From Harmonia axyridis (lineage: Eukaryota; Arthropoda; Insecta; Coleoptera; Coccinellidae), in assembly GCF_914767665.1 (NCBI RefSeq), contig NC_059508.1, forward strand, positions 23,559,501-23,623,500: 64,000 bases of DNA, given 5' to 3'. Numbering within the stretch: position 1 is the stretch's first letter; each line of letters starts with the position of its first letter. Below are positions 26,395-37,905 of the stretch, piece by piece. A model generated the notes under the pieces. That model was not told where the DNA came from, did not search any database, and worked only from the letters and a program-made list of their open reading frames with translations. The translations under genes were made by a program, and so were the position numbers.

Positions 26395-29300
26395 TTGTTG
26401 ATTTTCTTGGGCTCGGATGTCACGCAGGTAGCTGTAATCTCCCACGTGGTAAGGTCAATTGCTGCTGTAACCACAAATGGACGACTGACTTCTGTTGTTG
26501 ATTTCATTTGTTTGTTATTTTCTTCAATGTTTCTCATTCTAACACTTTTCATCGTATTGCACAGGGACGAAAGCTTGACACGCGTGTCTAAGGAAACCAC
26601 TTTGGTATAAGGGACTGTTCTTATTCCCTTCTTTTTGTTTAATGAACAATTATCCAAGTAAGCCATTCCACATTGTTGATTTTCTTGGACTCGGATGTCA
26701 CGCAGGTAGCTATAATCTCCCACGTGGTAAGGTCAATTGCTGCTGTAACCACAAATGCACGACTGACTTCTGTTGTTGATTTCATTCGTTTGTTATCTTC
26801 TTCAATGTTTCTCATTCTAACACTTTTCATCGTATTGCACAGGGACGAAAGCTTGACACGCGTGTCTATGGAAACCACATTGGTATAAGGGACTGTTCTT
26901 ATTCCCTTTTTTCTGTATAATGATCAATTATCCAAGTAAGCCATTCCACATTATTGATTTTCTTGGACTCGGATGACACGCAGGTAGCTATAATCTTTAA
27001 CGTGGTAAGGTCAATTGCTGCTGTAACCACAAATGCACGACTGACTTCTGTTGTTGATTTCATTTGTTTGTTATTTCCTTCTATGTTTCTCATTCTAACA
27101 CTTTTCATCGTATTGCACAGGGACGAAAGCTTGACACACGTGTCTAAGGAAACCACTTTTTTTTGTTTAATCAACAATTATCCAAGTAGGCCATTCCACA
27201 TTGTTGATTTTCTTGGACTCGGATGTCACGCAGGTAGCTATAATCTCCCACGTGGTAAGGTCAATTGCTGCTGTAACCACAAATGCACGACTGACTTCTA
27301 ATGTTGATTTCATTCGTTTGTTATTTTCTTCAATGTTTCTCATTTTAACACTTTTCATCGTATTGCACAGGGACGAAAGCTTGACACGCGTGTCTTAGGA
27401 AACCACTTTGGTATAAGGGACTGTTCTTATTCCCTTTTTCTTGTTTGATCAACAATTATCCAAGTGGGCCATTCCACATTGTTGATTTTCTTGGACTCGG
27501 ATGTCACGCAGGTAGCTAGAACTCCCACGTGGTAAGGTCAACTGCTGCTGTAACCACAAATGCACGACTGACTTCTGTTGTTGATTTCATTTGTTTGTTT
27601 TTTCCTTCTATGTTTCTCATTCTTACACTTTTCATCGTATTGCACAGGGACGAAAGCTTGACACACGTGTCTATGGAAACCACATTCGTATAAGGGCCTG
27701 TCTTACTTCATTCTTTCTGTATAATGATCAATTATCCAAGTAAGTCATTCCACATTGTTGATTTTCTTGGACTCGGATGTCACGCAGGTAGCTATAATCT
27801 CCCACGTGGTAAGGTCAATTGCTGCTGAAACCACAAATGCACGACTGACTTCTGTTGTTGATTTCATTTGTTTGTTATTTCCTTCAATGTTTCTCATTCT
27901 AACACTTTTCATCGTATTGCACAGGGACGAAAGCTTGACACACGTGTCTAAGAAAACCACTTTAGTATGAGGGACTGTTCTTATTCCCTTCTTTTTGTTC
28001 AATCAACAATTATCCAAGTAAGCCATTCCACATTGTTGATTTTCTTGGACTCGGATGTCACGCAGGTAGCTATAATCTCCCACGTGGTAAGGTCAATTGC
28101 TGCTGTAACCACAAATGCACGACTGACTTCTGTTGTTGATTTCATTTGTTTGTTATTTCCTTCTATGTTTCTCATTCTAACACTTTTCATCGTATTGCAC
28201 AGGAACGAAAGCTTGAGACAGGTGTCTAAGGAAACCACTTTGGTATAAGGGACTGTTCTTATTCCCTTCTTTTTGTTTAATGAACAATTATCCAAGTAAG
28301 CCATTCCACATTGTTGATTTTCTTGGACTCGGATGACATGCGGGTAGCTATAATCTCCCACGTGGTAAGGTCAATTGCTGCTGTAACCACAATTGGACGG
28401 CTGACTTCTGTTGTTGATTTCATTTGTTTGTTATTTCCTTCAATGTTTCTCATTCTAACACTTCTCATCGTATTGCACAGGGACGAAAGCTTGACACACG
28501 TGTCTATGGAAACCACATTGGTATAAGGGACTGTTCTTATTCCCTTCTTTCTGTATGATGATCAATTATCCAAGTAAGCCATTCCACATTGTTTATTTTC
28601 TTGGACTCGGATGACACGCAGGTAGCTATAATCTGTAACGTGGTGAGGTCAATTGCTGCTGTAACTACAAATGCACGACTGACTTCTGTTGTTGATTTCA
28701 TTTGTTTGTTATTTCCTTCAATGTTTCTCATTCTAACACTTTTCATCGTATTGCACAGAGACGAAAGCTTGAGACACGTGTCTAAGGATACGACTTTGGT
28801 ATAAGGGACTGTTCTTATTCAATTCTGTTTGTTTAATGAACAATTATCCAAGTAAGCCGTTCCACATTGTTGATTTTCTTGGACTCGGATGTCACGCAGG
28901 TAGCTATAATCTCCCACGTGGTAAGGTCAATTGCTGCTGTAACCACAATTGGACGGCTGACTTCTGTTGTTGATTTCATTCGTTTGTTATTTTCTTCAAT
29001 GTTTCTCATTCTAACACTTTTCATCGTAATGCACAGGGACGAAAGCTTGACACACGTGTCTATGGAAACCACATTGGTATAAGGGACTGTTCTTACTTCA
29101 TTCTTTCTGTAAAATGATCAATTATCCAAGTAAGCCATTCCACATTGTTGATTTTCTTGGACTCGGATGTCACGCAGGTAGCTATAATCTCCCACGTGGT
29201 AAGGTCAATTGCTGCTGTAATCACAAATGCACGACTGACTTCTGTTGTTGATTTGATTTGTTTGTTATTTCCTTCAATGTTTCTCATTCTAACACTTCTC

Positions 29301-32300
29301 ATCGTATTGCACAGGGACGAAAGCTTGACACACGTGTCTATGGAAACCACATTGGTATAAGGGACTGTTCTTATTCCCTTCTTTCTGTATAATGATCAAT
29401 TATCCAAGTAAGCCATTCCACATTGTTGATTTTCTTGGACTCGGATGACACGCAGGTCGCTATTATCTTTTACGTGGTAAGGTCAATTGCTGCTGTAACC
29501 ACAAATGCACGACTGAATTCTGTTGTTGATTTCATTTGTTTGTTATTTCCTTTAATGTTTCTCATTCTAACATTTTTCATCGTATTGCACAGGGACGAAA
29601 GCTTGACACACGTTTCTAAGGAAACAACTTTGGTATAAGGGACTGTTCTTATTCCCTTCTTTTTGTTTAATGAACAATTATCCAAGTAAGCCGTTCCACA
29701 TTGTTCATTTTCTTGGGCTCGGATGTCACGCAGGTAGCTGTAATCTCCCACGTGGTAAGGTCAATTGCTGCTGTAACCACAAATGCACGACTGACTTCTG
29801 TTGTTGATTTCATTCGTTTGTTATTTTCTTCAATGTTTCTCATTCTAACACTTTTCATCGTATTGCACAGGGACGAAAGCTTGACACGCGTGTCTAAGGA
29901 AACCACTTTGGTATAAGGGACTGTTCTTATTCCCTTCTTTTTATTTAATGGACAATTATCCAAGTAAGCCATTCCACATTGTTGATTTTCTTGGACTCGG
30001 ATGTCACGCAGGTAGCTATATTCTCCCACGTGGTGAGGTCAATTGCTGCTGTAACCACAAATGCACGACTGACTTCTGTTGTTGATTTCATTCGTTTGTT
30101 ATTTTCTTCAATGTTTCTCATTCTAACACTTTTCATCGTATTGCACAGGGACGAAAGCTTGACACGCGTGTCTAAGGAAACCACTTTGGTATAAGGGACT
30201 GTTCTTATTCCCTTCTTTTTATTTAATGGACAATTATCCAAGTAAGCCATTCCACATTGTTGATTTTCTTGGACTCGGATGTCACGCAGGTAGCTATATT
30301 CTCCCACGTGGTGAGGTCAATTGCTGCTGTAACCACAAATGCACGACTGACTTCTGTTGTTGATTTCATTTGTTTGTTATTTTCTTTAATGTTTCTCATT
30401 CTAACACTTTTCATCGTATTGCATAGGGACGAAAGCTTGACACACGTGTCTAAGGAAACCACTTTGGTATAAGGAACTGTTCTTATTCCCTTCTTTTTGT
30501 TTAATGAACAATTATCCAAGTAAGCCGTTCCACATTGTTGATTTTCTTGGGCTCGGATGTCACGCAGGTAGCTGTAATCTCCCACGTGATAAGGTCAATT
30601 GCTGCTGTAACCACGAATGCACGACTGACTTCTGTTGTTGATTTCATTCGTTTGTTATTTTCTTCAATGTTTCTCATTCTAACATTTTTCATCGTATTGC
30701 ACAGTGACGAAAGCTTGACACACGTGTCTAGGGAAACCACTTTGGTATGAGGGACTGCTCTTCTTCCCTTTTTTCTTTTTGATGAACAATTATCCAAGTA
30801 AGCCATTCCACATTGTTGATTTTCTTGGACTAGGATGTCACGCAGCTATCTATAATCTCCCACGTGGAAAGGTCAATTGCTGCTGTAACCACAAATGCAC
30901 GACTGACTTCTGTTGTTGATTTCATTTGTTTGTTATTTCCTTCTATGTTTCTCATTCTAACACTTTTCATCGTATTGCACAGGGACGAAAGCTTGACACA
31001 CATGTCTGAGAAAACCACTTTGGTATGAGGGACTGTTCTTATTCCCTTTTTTTTGTTTAATCAACAATTATCCAAGTAAGCCATTCCACATTGTTGATTT
31101 TCTTGGACTCGGATGTCACGCATGTAGCTACAATCTCTCAATTGGTAAGGTCAATTGCTGCTGTAACCAAAACTGGACGGCTGACTTCTGTTGTTGATTT
31201 CATTTGTTTGTTATTTCCTCCAATATTTCTTATTAAGCCATTCCACATTTTTGATTTCCTCCCACGTGGTAAGGTCAATTGCTGCTGTAACCAAAACTGG
31301 ACGGTTGACTTCTGTTGTTGATTTCATTCGTTTGATATTTCCTTCAATGTTTCTTACTCTAACACTTTTTGTCGTATTGCTGAGGGATGAAAGCTTGACA
31401 CACGTGTCTAAGGAAACCACTTTGGTATGAAGGACTGTTCTTATTTCCTTTTTTTTGTTTAATCAACAATTATCCGAGTAGGCCATTCCACATTGTTGAT
31501 TTTCTTGGACTCGGATGTCTTGCAGGTAGCTATAATCTCCCACGTGGTAAGGTCAATTGCTGCTGTAACCAAAAATGCACGACTGACTTCGGTTGTTGAT
31601 TCATTTGTTTGTTATTTCATTCTATGTTTCTCATTCTAACACTTTTCATCGTATTGCACAGGGACGAAAGCTTGACACACGTGTCTAAGGAAACCACTTT
31701 GGTATAAGGGACTGTTCTTATTCCCTTTCTTTTTGTTTAATGAACAATTATCCAAATAAGCCATTCCACATTCTTGATTTTCATGGACTCGGATGACACG
31801 CGGGTAGCTATAATCTCCCACGTGGTAAGGTCAATTGCTGCTGTAACCACAATTGGACGGCTGACTCCTGTTGTTGATTCCATTTGTTTGTTATTTCCTT
31901 CAATGTTTCTCATTCTAACACTTCTCATCGTATTGCACAGGGACGAAAGCTTGACAAACGTGTCTAAGGAAACCACTTTGGTATAAGGGACTGTTCTTAC
32001 TTCATTTTTTCTGTATAATGATCAATTATCCAAGTAAGTCATTCCACATTGTTGATTTTCTTGGACTCGGATGTCTCGCAGGTAGCTATAATCTCCCACG
32101 TGGTAAGGTCAATTGCTGCTGTAATCACAAATGCACGACTGACTTCTGTTGTTGATTTGATTTGTTTGTTATTTCCTTCAATGTTTCTCATTCTAACACT
32201 TCTCATCATATTGCACAGGGACGAAAGCTTGACACACGTGTCTAAGGAAACCACATTGGTATAAGGGACTGTTCTTATTCCCTTCTTTTTGTTTAATGAA

Positions 32301-33438
32301 CAATTATCCAAGTAAGCCGTTTCACATTGTTGATTTTCTTGGACTCGGATGTCACGCAGGTAGCTATAATCTCCCACGTGATAAGGTCAATTGCTGCTGT
32401 AATCACAAATGCACGACTGACTTCTGTTGTTGATTTGATTTGTTTGTTATTTCCTTCAATGTTTCTCATTCTAACACTTCTCATCTTATTGCACAGGGAC
32501 GAAAGCTTGACACACGTGTCTATGGAAACCACATTGGTATAAGGGACTGTTCTTATTCCCTTTTTTCTGTATAATGATCAATTATCCAAGTAAGCCATTC
32601 CACATTATTGATTTTCTTGGACTCGGATGACACGCAGGTAGCTATAATCTTTAACGTGGTAAGGTCAATTGCTGCTGTAACCACAAATGCACGACTGACT
32701 TCTGTTGTTGATTTCATTCGTTTGTTATTTTCTTCGATGTTTCTCATTCTAACACTTTTCATCGTATTGCACAGGGACGAAAGCTTGACACACGTGTCTA
32801 TGGAAACCACATTGGTATAAGGGACTGTTCTTACTTCATTCTTTCTGTATAATGATCAATTATCCAAGTAAGTCATTCCACATTGTTGATTTTCTTGGAC
32901 TCGGATGTCACGCAGGTAGCTATAATTTCCCACGTGGTAAGGTCAATTGCTGCTGTAATCACAAATGCACGACTGACTTCTGTTGTTGATTTGATTTGTT
33001 TGTTATTTCCTTCAATGTTTCTCATTCTAACACTTCTCATCGTATTGCACAGGGACGAAAGCTTGACACACGTGTCTATGGAAACCATATTGGTATAAGG
33101 GACTGTTCTTATTCCCTTTTTTCTGTATAATGATCAATTATCCAAGTAAGCCATTCCACATTGTTGATTTTCTTGGACTCGGAAGACACGCAGGTAGCTA
33201 TAATCTTTTACGTGGTAAGGTCAATTGCTGCTGTAACCACAAATGCACGACTGACTTCTGTTGTTGATTTCATTTGTTTGTTATTTCCTTTAATGTTTCT
33301 CATTCTAACACTTTTCATCGTATTGCACAGGGGCGAAAGCTTGACACACGTGTCTAAGAAAACCACTTTGGTATAAGGGACTGTTCTTATTCCCTTCTTT
33401 TTGTTTAATGAACAATTATCCAAGTAAGCCGTTCCATA
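26395..33438 (+). repeat. Higher-order repeat A, copy 6 (7,044 bp, longest)
   Basis: This is the most complete copy in the window, with 25 monomers plus a 124-bp residual unit. Its class order can serve as reference for the others. It holds the 250-bp monomer at 26951, the classes at 28589, 28867, 29145, 29423 and 29701 that reappear in the same order in domain C, and the doubly deleted dimer at 31091-31492. The monomer at 31493 appears to fuse two neighbouring classes found separately in copies 1 and 3 (3590 and 3868; 16167 and 16445). Confidence 0.92.
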
Positions 33439-34496
33439 TTGTTGATTTTCTTGGGCTCGGATGTCACGCAGGTAGCTGTAATCTCCCACGTGGTAAGGTC
33501 AATTGCTGCTGTAACCACAAATGGACGACTGACTTCTGTTGTTGATTTCATTTGTTTGTTATTTTCTTCAATGTTTCTCATTCTAACACTTTTCATCGTA
33601 TTGCACAGGGACGAAAGCTTGACACGCGTGTCTAAGGAAACCACTTTGGTATAAGGGACTGTTCTTATTCCCTTCTTTTTGTTTAATGAACAATTATCCA
33701 AGTAAGCCATTCCACATTGTTGATTTTCTTGGACTCGGATGTCACGCAGGTAGCTATAATCTCCCACGTGGTAAGGTCAATTGCTGCTGTAACCACAAAT
33801 GCACGACTGACTTCTGTTGTTGATTTCATTCGTTTGTTATCTTCTTCAATGTTTCTCATTCTAACACTTTTCATCGTATTGCACAGGGACGAAAGCTTGA
33901 CACGCGTGTCTATGGAAACCACATTGGTATAAGGGACTGTTCTTATTCCCTTTTTTCTATATAATGATCAATTATCCAAGTAAGCCATTCCACATTATTG
34001 ATTTTCTTGGACTCGGATGACACGCAGGTAGCTATAATCTTTAACGTGGTAAGGTCAATTGCTGCTGTAACCACAAATGCACGACTGACTTCTGTTGTTG
34101 ATTTCATTTGTTTGTTTTTTCCTTCTATGTTTCTCATTCTTACACTTTTCATCGTATTGCACAGGGACGAAAGCTTGACACTCGTTTCTATGGAAACCAC
34201 ATTGGTATAAGGGACTGTTCTTACTTCATTCTTTCTGTATAATGATCAATTATCCAAGTAAGCCATTCCACATTGTTGATTTTCTTGGACTCGGATGTCA
34301 CGCAGGTAGGTATAATCTCCCACGTGGTAAGGTCAATTGCTGCTGTAACCACAAATGCACGACTGACTTCTGTTGTTGATTTCATTTGTTTGTTATTTCC
34401 TTCAATGTTTCTCATTCTAACACTTTTCATCGTATTGCACAGGGACGAAAGCTTGACACACGTGTCTAAGGAAACCACTTTGGAATGAGGGACTAT
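33439..34496 (+). repeat. Higher-order repeat A, copy 7 (broken, transition to domain B)
   Basis: This stretch begins with the anchor monomer and its usual successor (33717). The third unit (33998) is not the 250-bp form seen in copies 1-6. It joins the left half of that class to the right half of the class at 27479 ('tttgttttttccttctatg', 'cattcttacac'). The next unit resembles 27755. After about 34,497 the order no longer follows HOR A. Confidence 0.8.
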
Positions 34497-35965
34497 TCTT
34501 ATTTCCTTCTTTTTGTTCAATCAACAATTATCCAAGTAAACCATTCCACATTGTCGATTTTCTTGGACTCGGATGTCACGTAGGTAGCTATAATCTCCCA
34601 CGTGGTAAGGTCAATTGCTGCTGTAACCACAAATGCACGACTGACTTCTGTTGTTGATTTCATTTGTTTGTTATTTCCTTCAATGTTTCTCATTCTAACA
34701 CTTCTCATCGTATTGCACAGGGACGAAAGCTTGACACACGTGTCTAAAGAAACCACTTTGGTATAAGGGACTGTTCTTATTTTTTTTTTGTTTAATCAAC
34801 AATTATCCAAGTAGGCCATTCCACATTGTTGATTTTCTTGGACTCGGATGTCACGCTGGTAGCTATAATCTCCCACGTGGTGAGGTCAATTGCTGCTGTA
34901 ACCACAAATGCACGACTGACTTCTAATGTTGATTTCATTTGTTTGTTATTTCCTTCAATGTTTCTCATTCTAACACTTCTCATCGTATTGCACAGGGACG
35001 AAAGCTTGACACACGTGTCTAAGGAAACCACTTTGGTATAAGGGACTGTTCTTATTTTTTTTTTTTTGTTTAATCAACAATTATCCAAGTAGGCCATTCC
35101 ACATTGTTGATTTTCTTGGACTCGGATGTCACGCAGGTAGCTATAATCTCCCACGTGGTAAGGTCAATTGCTGCTGTAACCACAAATGCACGACTGACTT
35201 CAGTTGTTGATTTCATTTTTTTGTTATTTCCTTCAATGTTTCTCATTCTAACACTTCTCATCGTATTGCACAGGGACGAAAGCTTGACACACGTGTCTAA
35301 GGAAACCACTTTGGTATGCGGGACTGTTCTTATTCCCTTCTTTTTGTTTAATGAACAATTATCCAAGTAAGCCATTCCACATTGTTGATTTTCTTGGACT
35401 CGGATGTCACGCAGGTAGCTATAATCTCCCACGTGGTATGGTCAATTGCTGCTGTAACCACAAATGCACGACTGACTTCTAATGTTGATTTCATTTGTTT
35501 GTTATTTCCTTCAATGTTTCTCATTCTAACACTTCTCATCGTATTGCACAGTGACGAAAGCTTGACACACGTGTCTAAGGAAACCACTTTGGTATAAGGG
35601 ACTGTTCTTATTTTTTTTTTGTTTAATCAACACTTATCCAAGTAGGCCATTCCACATTGTTGCTTTTCTTGGACTCGGATGTCACCCAGGTAGCTATAAT
35701 CTCCCACGTGGTAAGGTCAATTGCTGCTGGAACCACAAATGCACGACTGACTTCTAATGTTGATTTCATTTGTTTGTTATTTCCTTCAATGTTTCTCATT
35801 CTAACACTTCTCATCGTATTGCACAGGGACGAAAGCTTGACACACGTGTCTAAGGAAACCACTTCGGTATAAGGGACTGTTCTTATTCCCTTCTATTTGT
35901 TTAATGAACAATTATCCAAGTAGGCTATTCCACATTGTTGATTTTCTTGGACTCGGATGTCACGC
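34497..35965 (+). repeat. Domain B duplicated block, copy 1
   Basis: From about 34,497 this block of just over five monomers matches the sequence 1,940 bp downstream. I noticed only about three substitutions over ~1.47 kb, for example ggtatgcgg against ggtatgagg near 35317/37257. Diagnostic features are 'attgtcgatt', 'cacgtaggtag', 'ttctaatgttgatt' and long T-runs (about 13 T at 35055). Identity ends near 35,965, where 'cacgctggt' faces 'cacgcaggt'. Confidence 0.88.
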
Positions 35966-36436
35966 TGGTAGCTATAATCTCCCACGTGGTGAGGTCAATT
36001 GCTGCTGTAACCACAAATGCACGACTGACTTCTAATGTTGATTTCATTTGTTTGTTATTTCCTTCAATGTTTCTCATTCTAACACTTCTCATCGTATTGC
36101 ACAGGGACGAAAGCTTGACACACGTGTCTAAGGAAACCACTTTGGTATAAGGGACTGTTCTTATTTTTTTTTTTTTGTTTAATCAACAATTATCCAAGTA
36201 GGCCATTCCACATTGTTGATTTTCTTGGACTCGGATGTCACGCAGGTAGCTATAATCTCCCACGTGGTAAGGTCAATTGCTGCTGTAACCACAAATGCAC
36301 GACTGACTTCTGTTGTTGATTTCATTTGTTTGTTATTTCCTTCAATGTTTCTCATTCTAACACTTCTCATCGTATTGCACAGGGACGAAAGCTTGACACA
36401 GGTGTCTAAGGAAACCACTTTGGTATAAGGGACTGT

Positions 36437-37905
36437 TCTTATTTCCTTCTTTTTGTTCAATCAACAATTATCCAAGTAAACCATTCCACATTGTCGATTT
36501 TCTTGGACTCGGATGTCACGTAGGTAGCTATAATCTCCCACGTGGTAAGGTCAATTGCTGCTGTAACCACAAATGCACGACTGACTTCTGTTGTTGATTT
36601 CATTTGTTTGTTATTTCCTTCAATGTTTCTCATTCTAACACTTCTCATCGTATTGCACAGGGACGAAAGCTTGACACACGTGTCTAAAGAAACCACTTTG
36701 GTATAAGGGACTGTTCTTATTTTTTTTTTGTTTAATCAACAATTATCCAAGTAGGCCATTCCACATTTTTGATTTTCTTGGACTCGGATGTCACGCTGGT
36801 AGCTATAATCTCCCACGTGGTGAGGTCAATTGCTGCTGTAACCACAAATGCACGACTGACTTCTAATGTTGATTTCATTTGTTTGTTATTTCCTTCAATG
36901 TTTCTCATTCTAACACTTCTCATCGTATTGCACAGGGACGAAAGCTTGACACACGTGTCTAAGGAAACCACTTTGGTATAAGGGACTGTTCTTATTTTTT
37001 TTTTTTTGTTTAATCAACAATTATCCAAGTAGGCCATTCCACATTGTTGATTTTCTTGGACTCGGATGTCACGCAGGTAGCTATAATCTCCCACGTGGTA
37101 AGGTCAATTGCTGCTGTAACCACAAATGCACGACTGACTTCAGTTGTTGATTTCATTTTTTTGTTATTTCCTTCAATGTTTCTCATTCTAACACTTCTCA
37201 TCGTATTGCACAGGGACGAAAGCTTGACACACGTGTCTAAGGAAACCACTTTGGTATGAGGGACTGTTCTTATTCCCTTCTTTTTGTTTAATGAACAATT
37301 ATCCAAGTAAGCCATTCCACATTGTTGATTTTCTTGGACTCGGATGTCACGCAGGTAGCTATAATCTCCCACGTGGTATGGTCAATTGCTGCTGTAACCA
37401 CAAATGCACGACTGACTTCTAATGTTGATTTCATTTGTTTGTTATTTCCTTCAATGTTTCTCATTCTAACACTTCTCATCGTATTGCACAGTGACGAAAG
37501 CTTGACACACGTGTCTAAGGAAACCACTTTGGTATAAGGGACTGTTCTTATTTTTTTTTTGTTTAATCAACACTTATCCAAGTAGGCCATTCCACATTGT
37601 TGCTTTTCTTGGACTCGGATGTCACCCAGGTAGCTATAATCTCCCACGTGGTAAGGTCAATTGCTGCTGGAACCACAAATGCACGACTGACTTCTAATGT
37701 TGATTTCATTTGTTTGTTATTTCCTTCAATGTTTCTCATTCTAACACTTCTCATCGTATTGCACAGGGACGAAAGCTTGACACACGTGTCTAAGGAAACC
37801 ACTTCGGTATAAGGGACTGTTCTTATTCCCTTCTTTTTGTTTAATGAACAATTATCCAAGTAGGCTATTCCACATTGTTGATTTTCTTGGACTCGGATGT
37901 CACGC
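36437..37905 (+). repeat. Domain B duplicated block, copy 2
   Basis: This is the second copy of the block at 34,497-35,965, offset by 1,940 bp (seven monomers). The near absence of differences, compared with the clearly higher divergence between neighbouring monomers, marks this as one of the more recent amplification events in the window. The two monomers between the blocks (about 35,966-36,436) complete the seven-monomer period. Confidence 0.88.
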
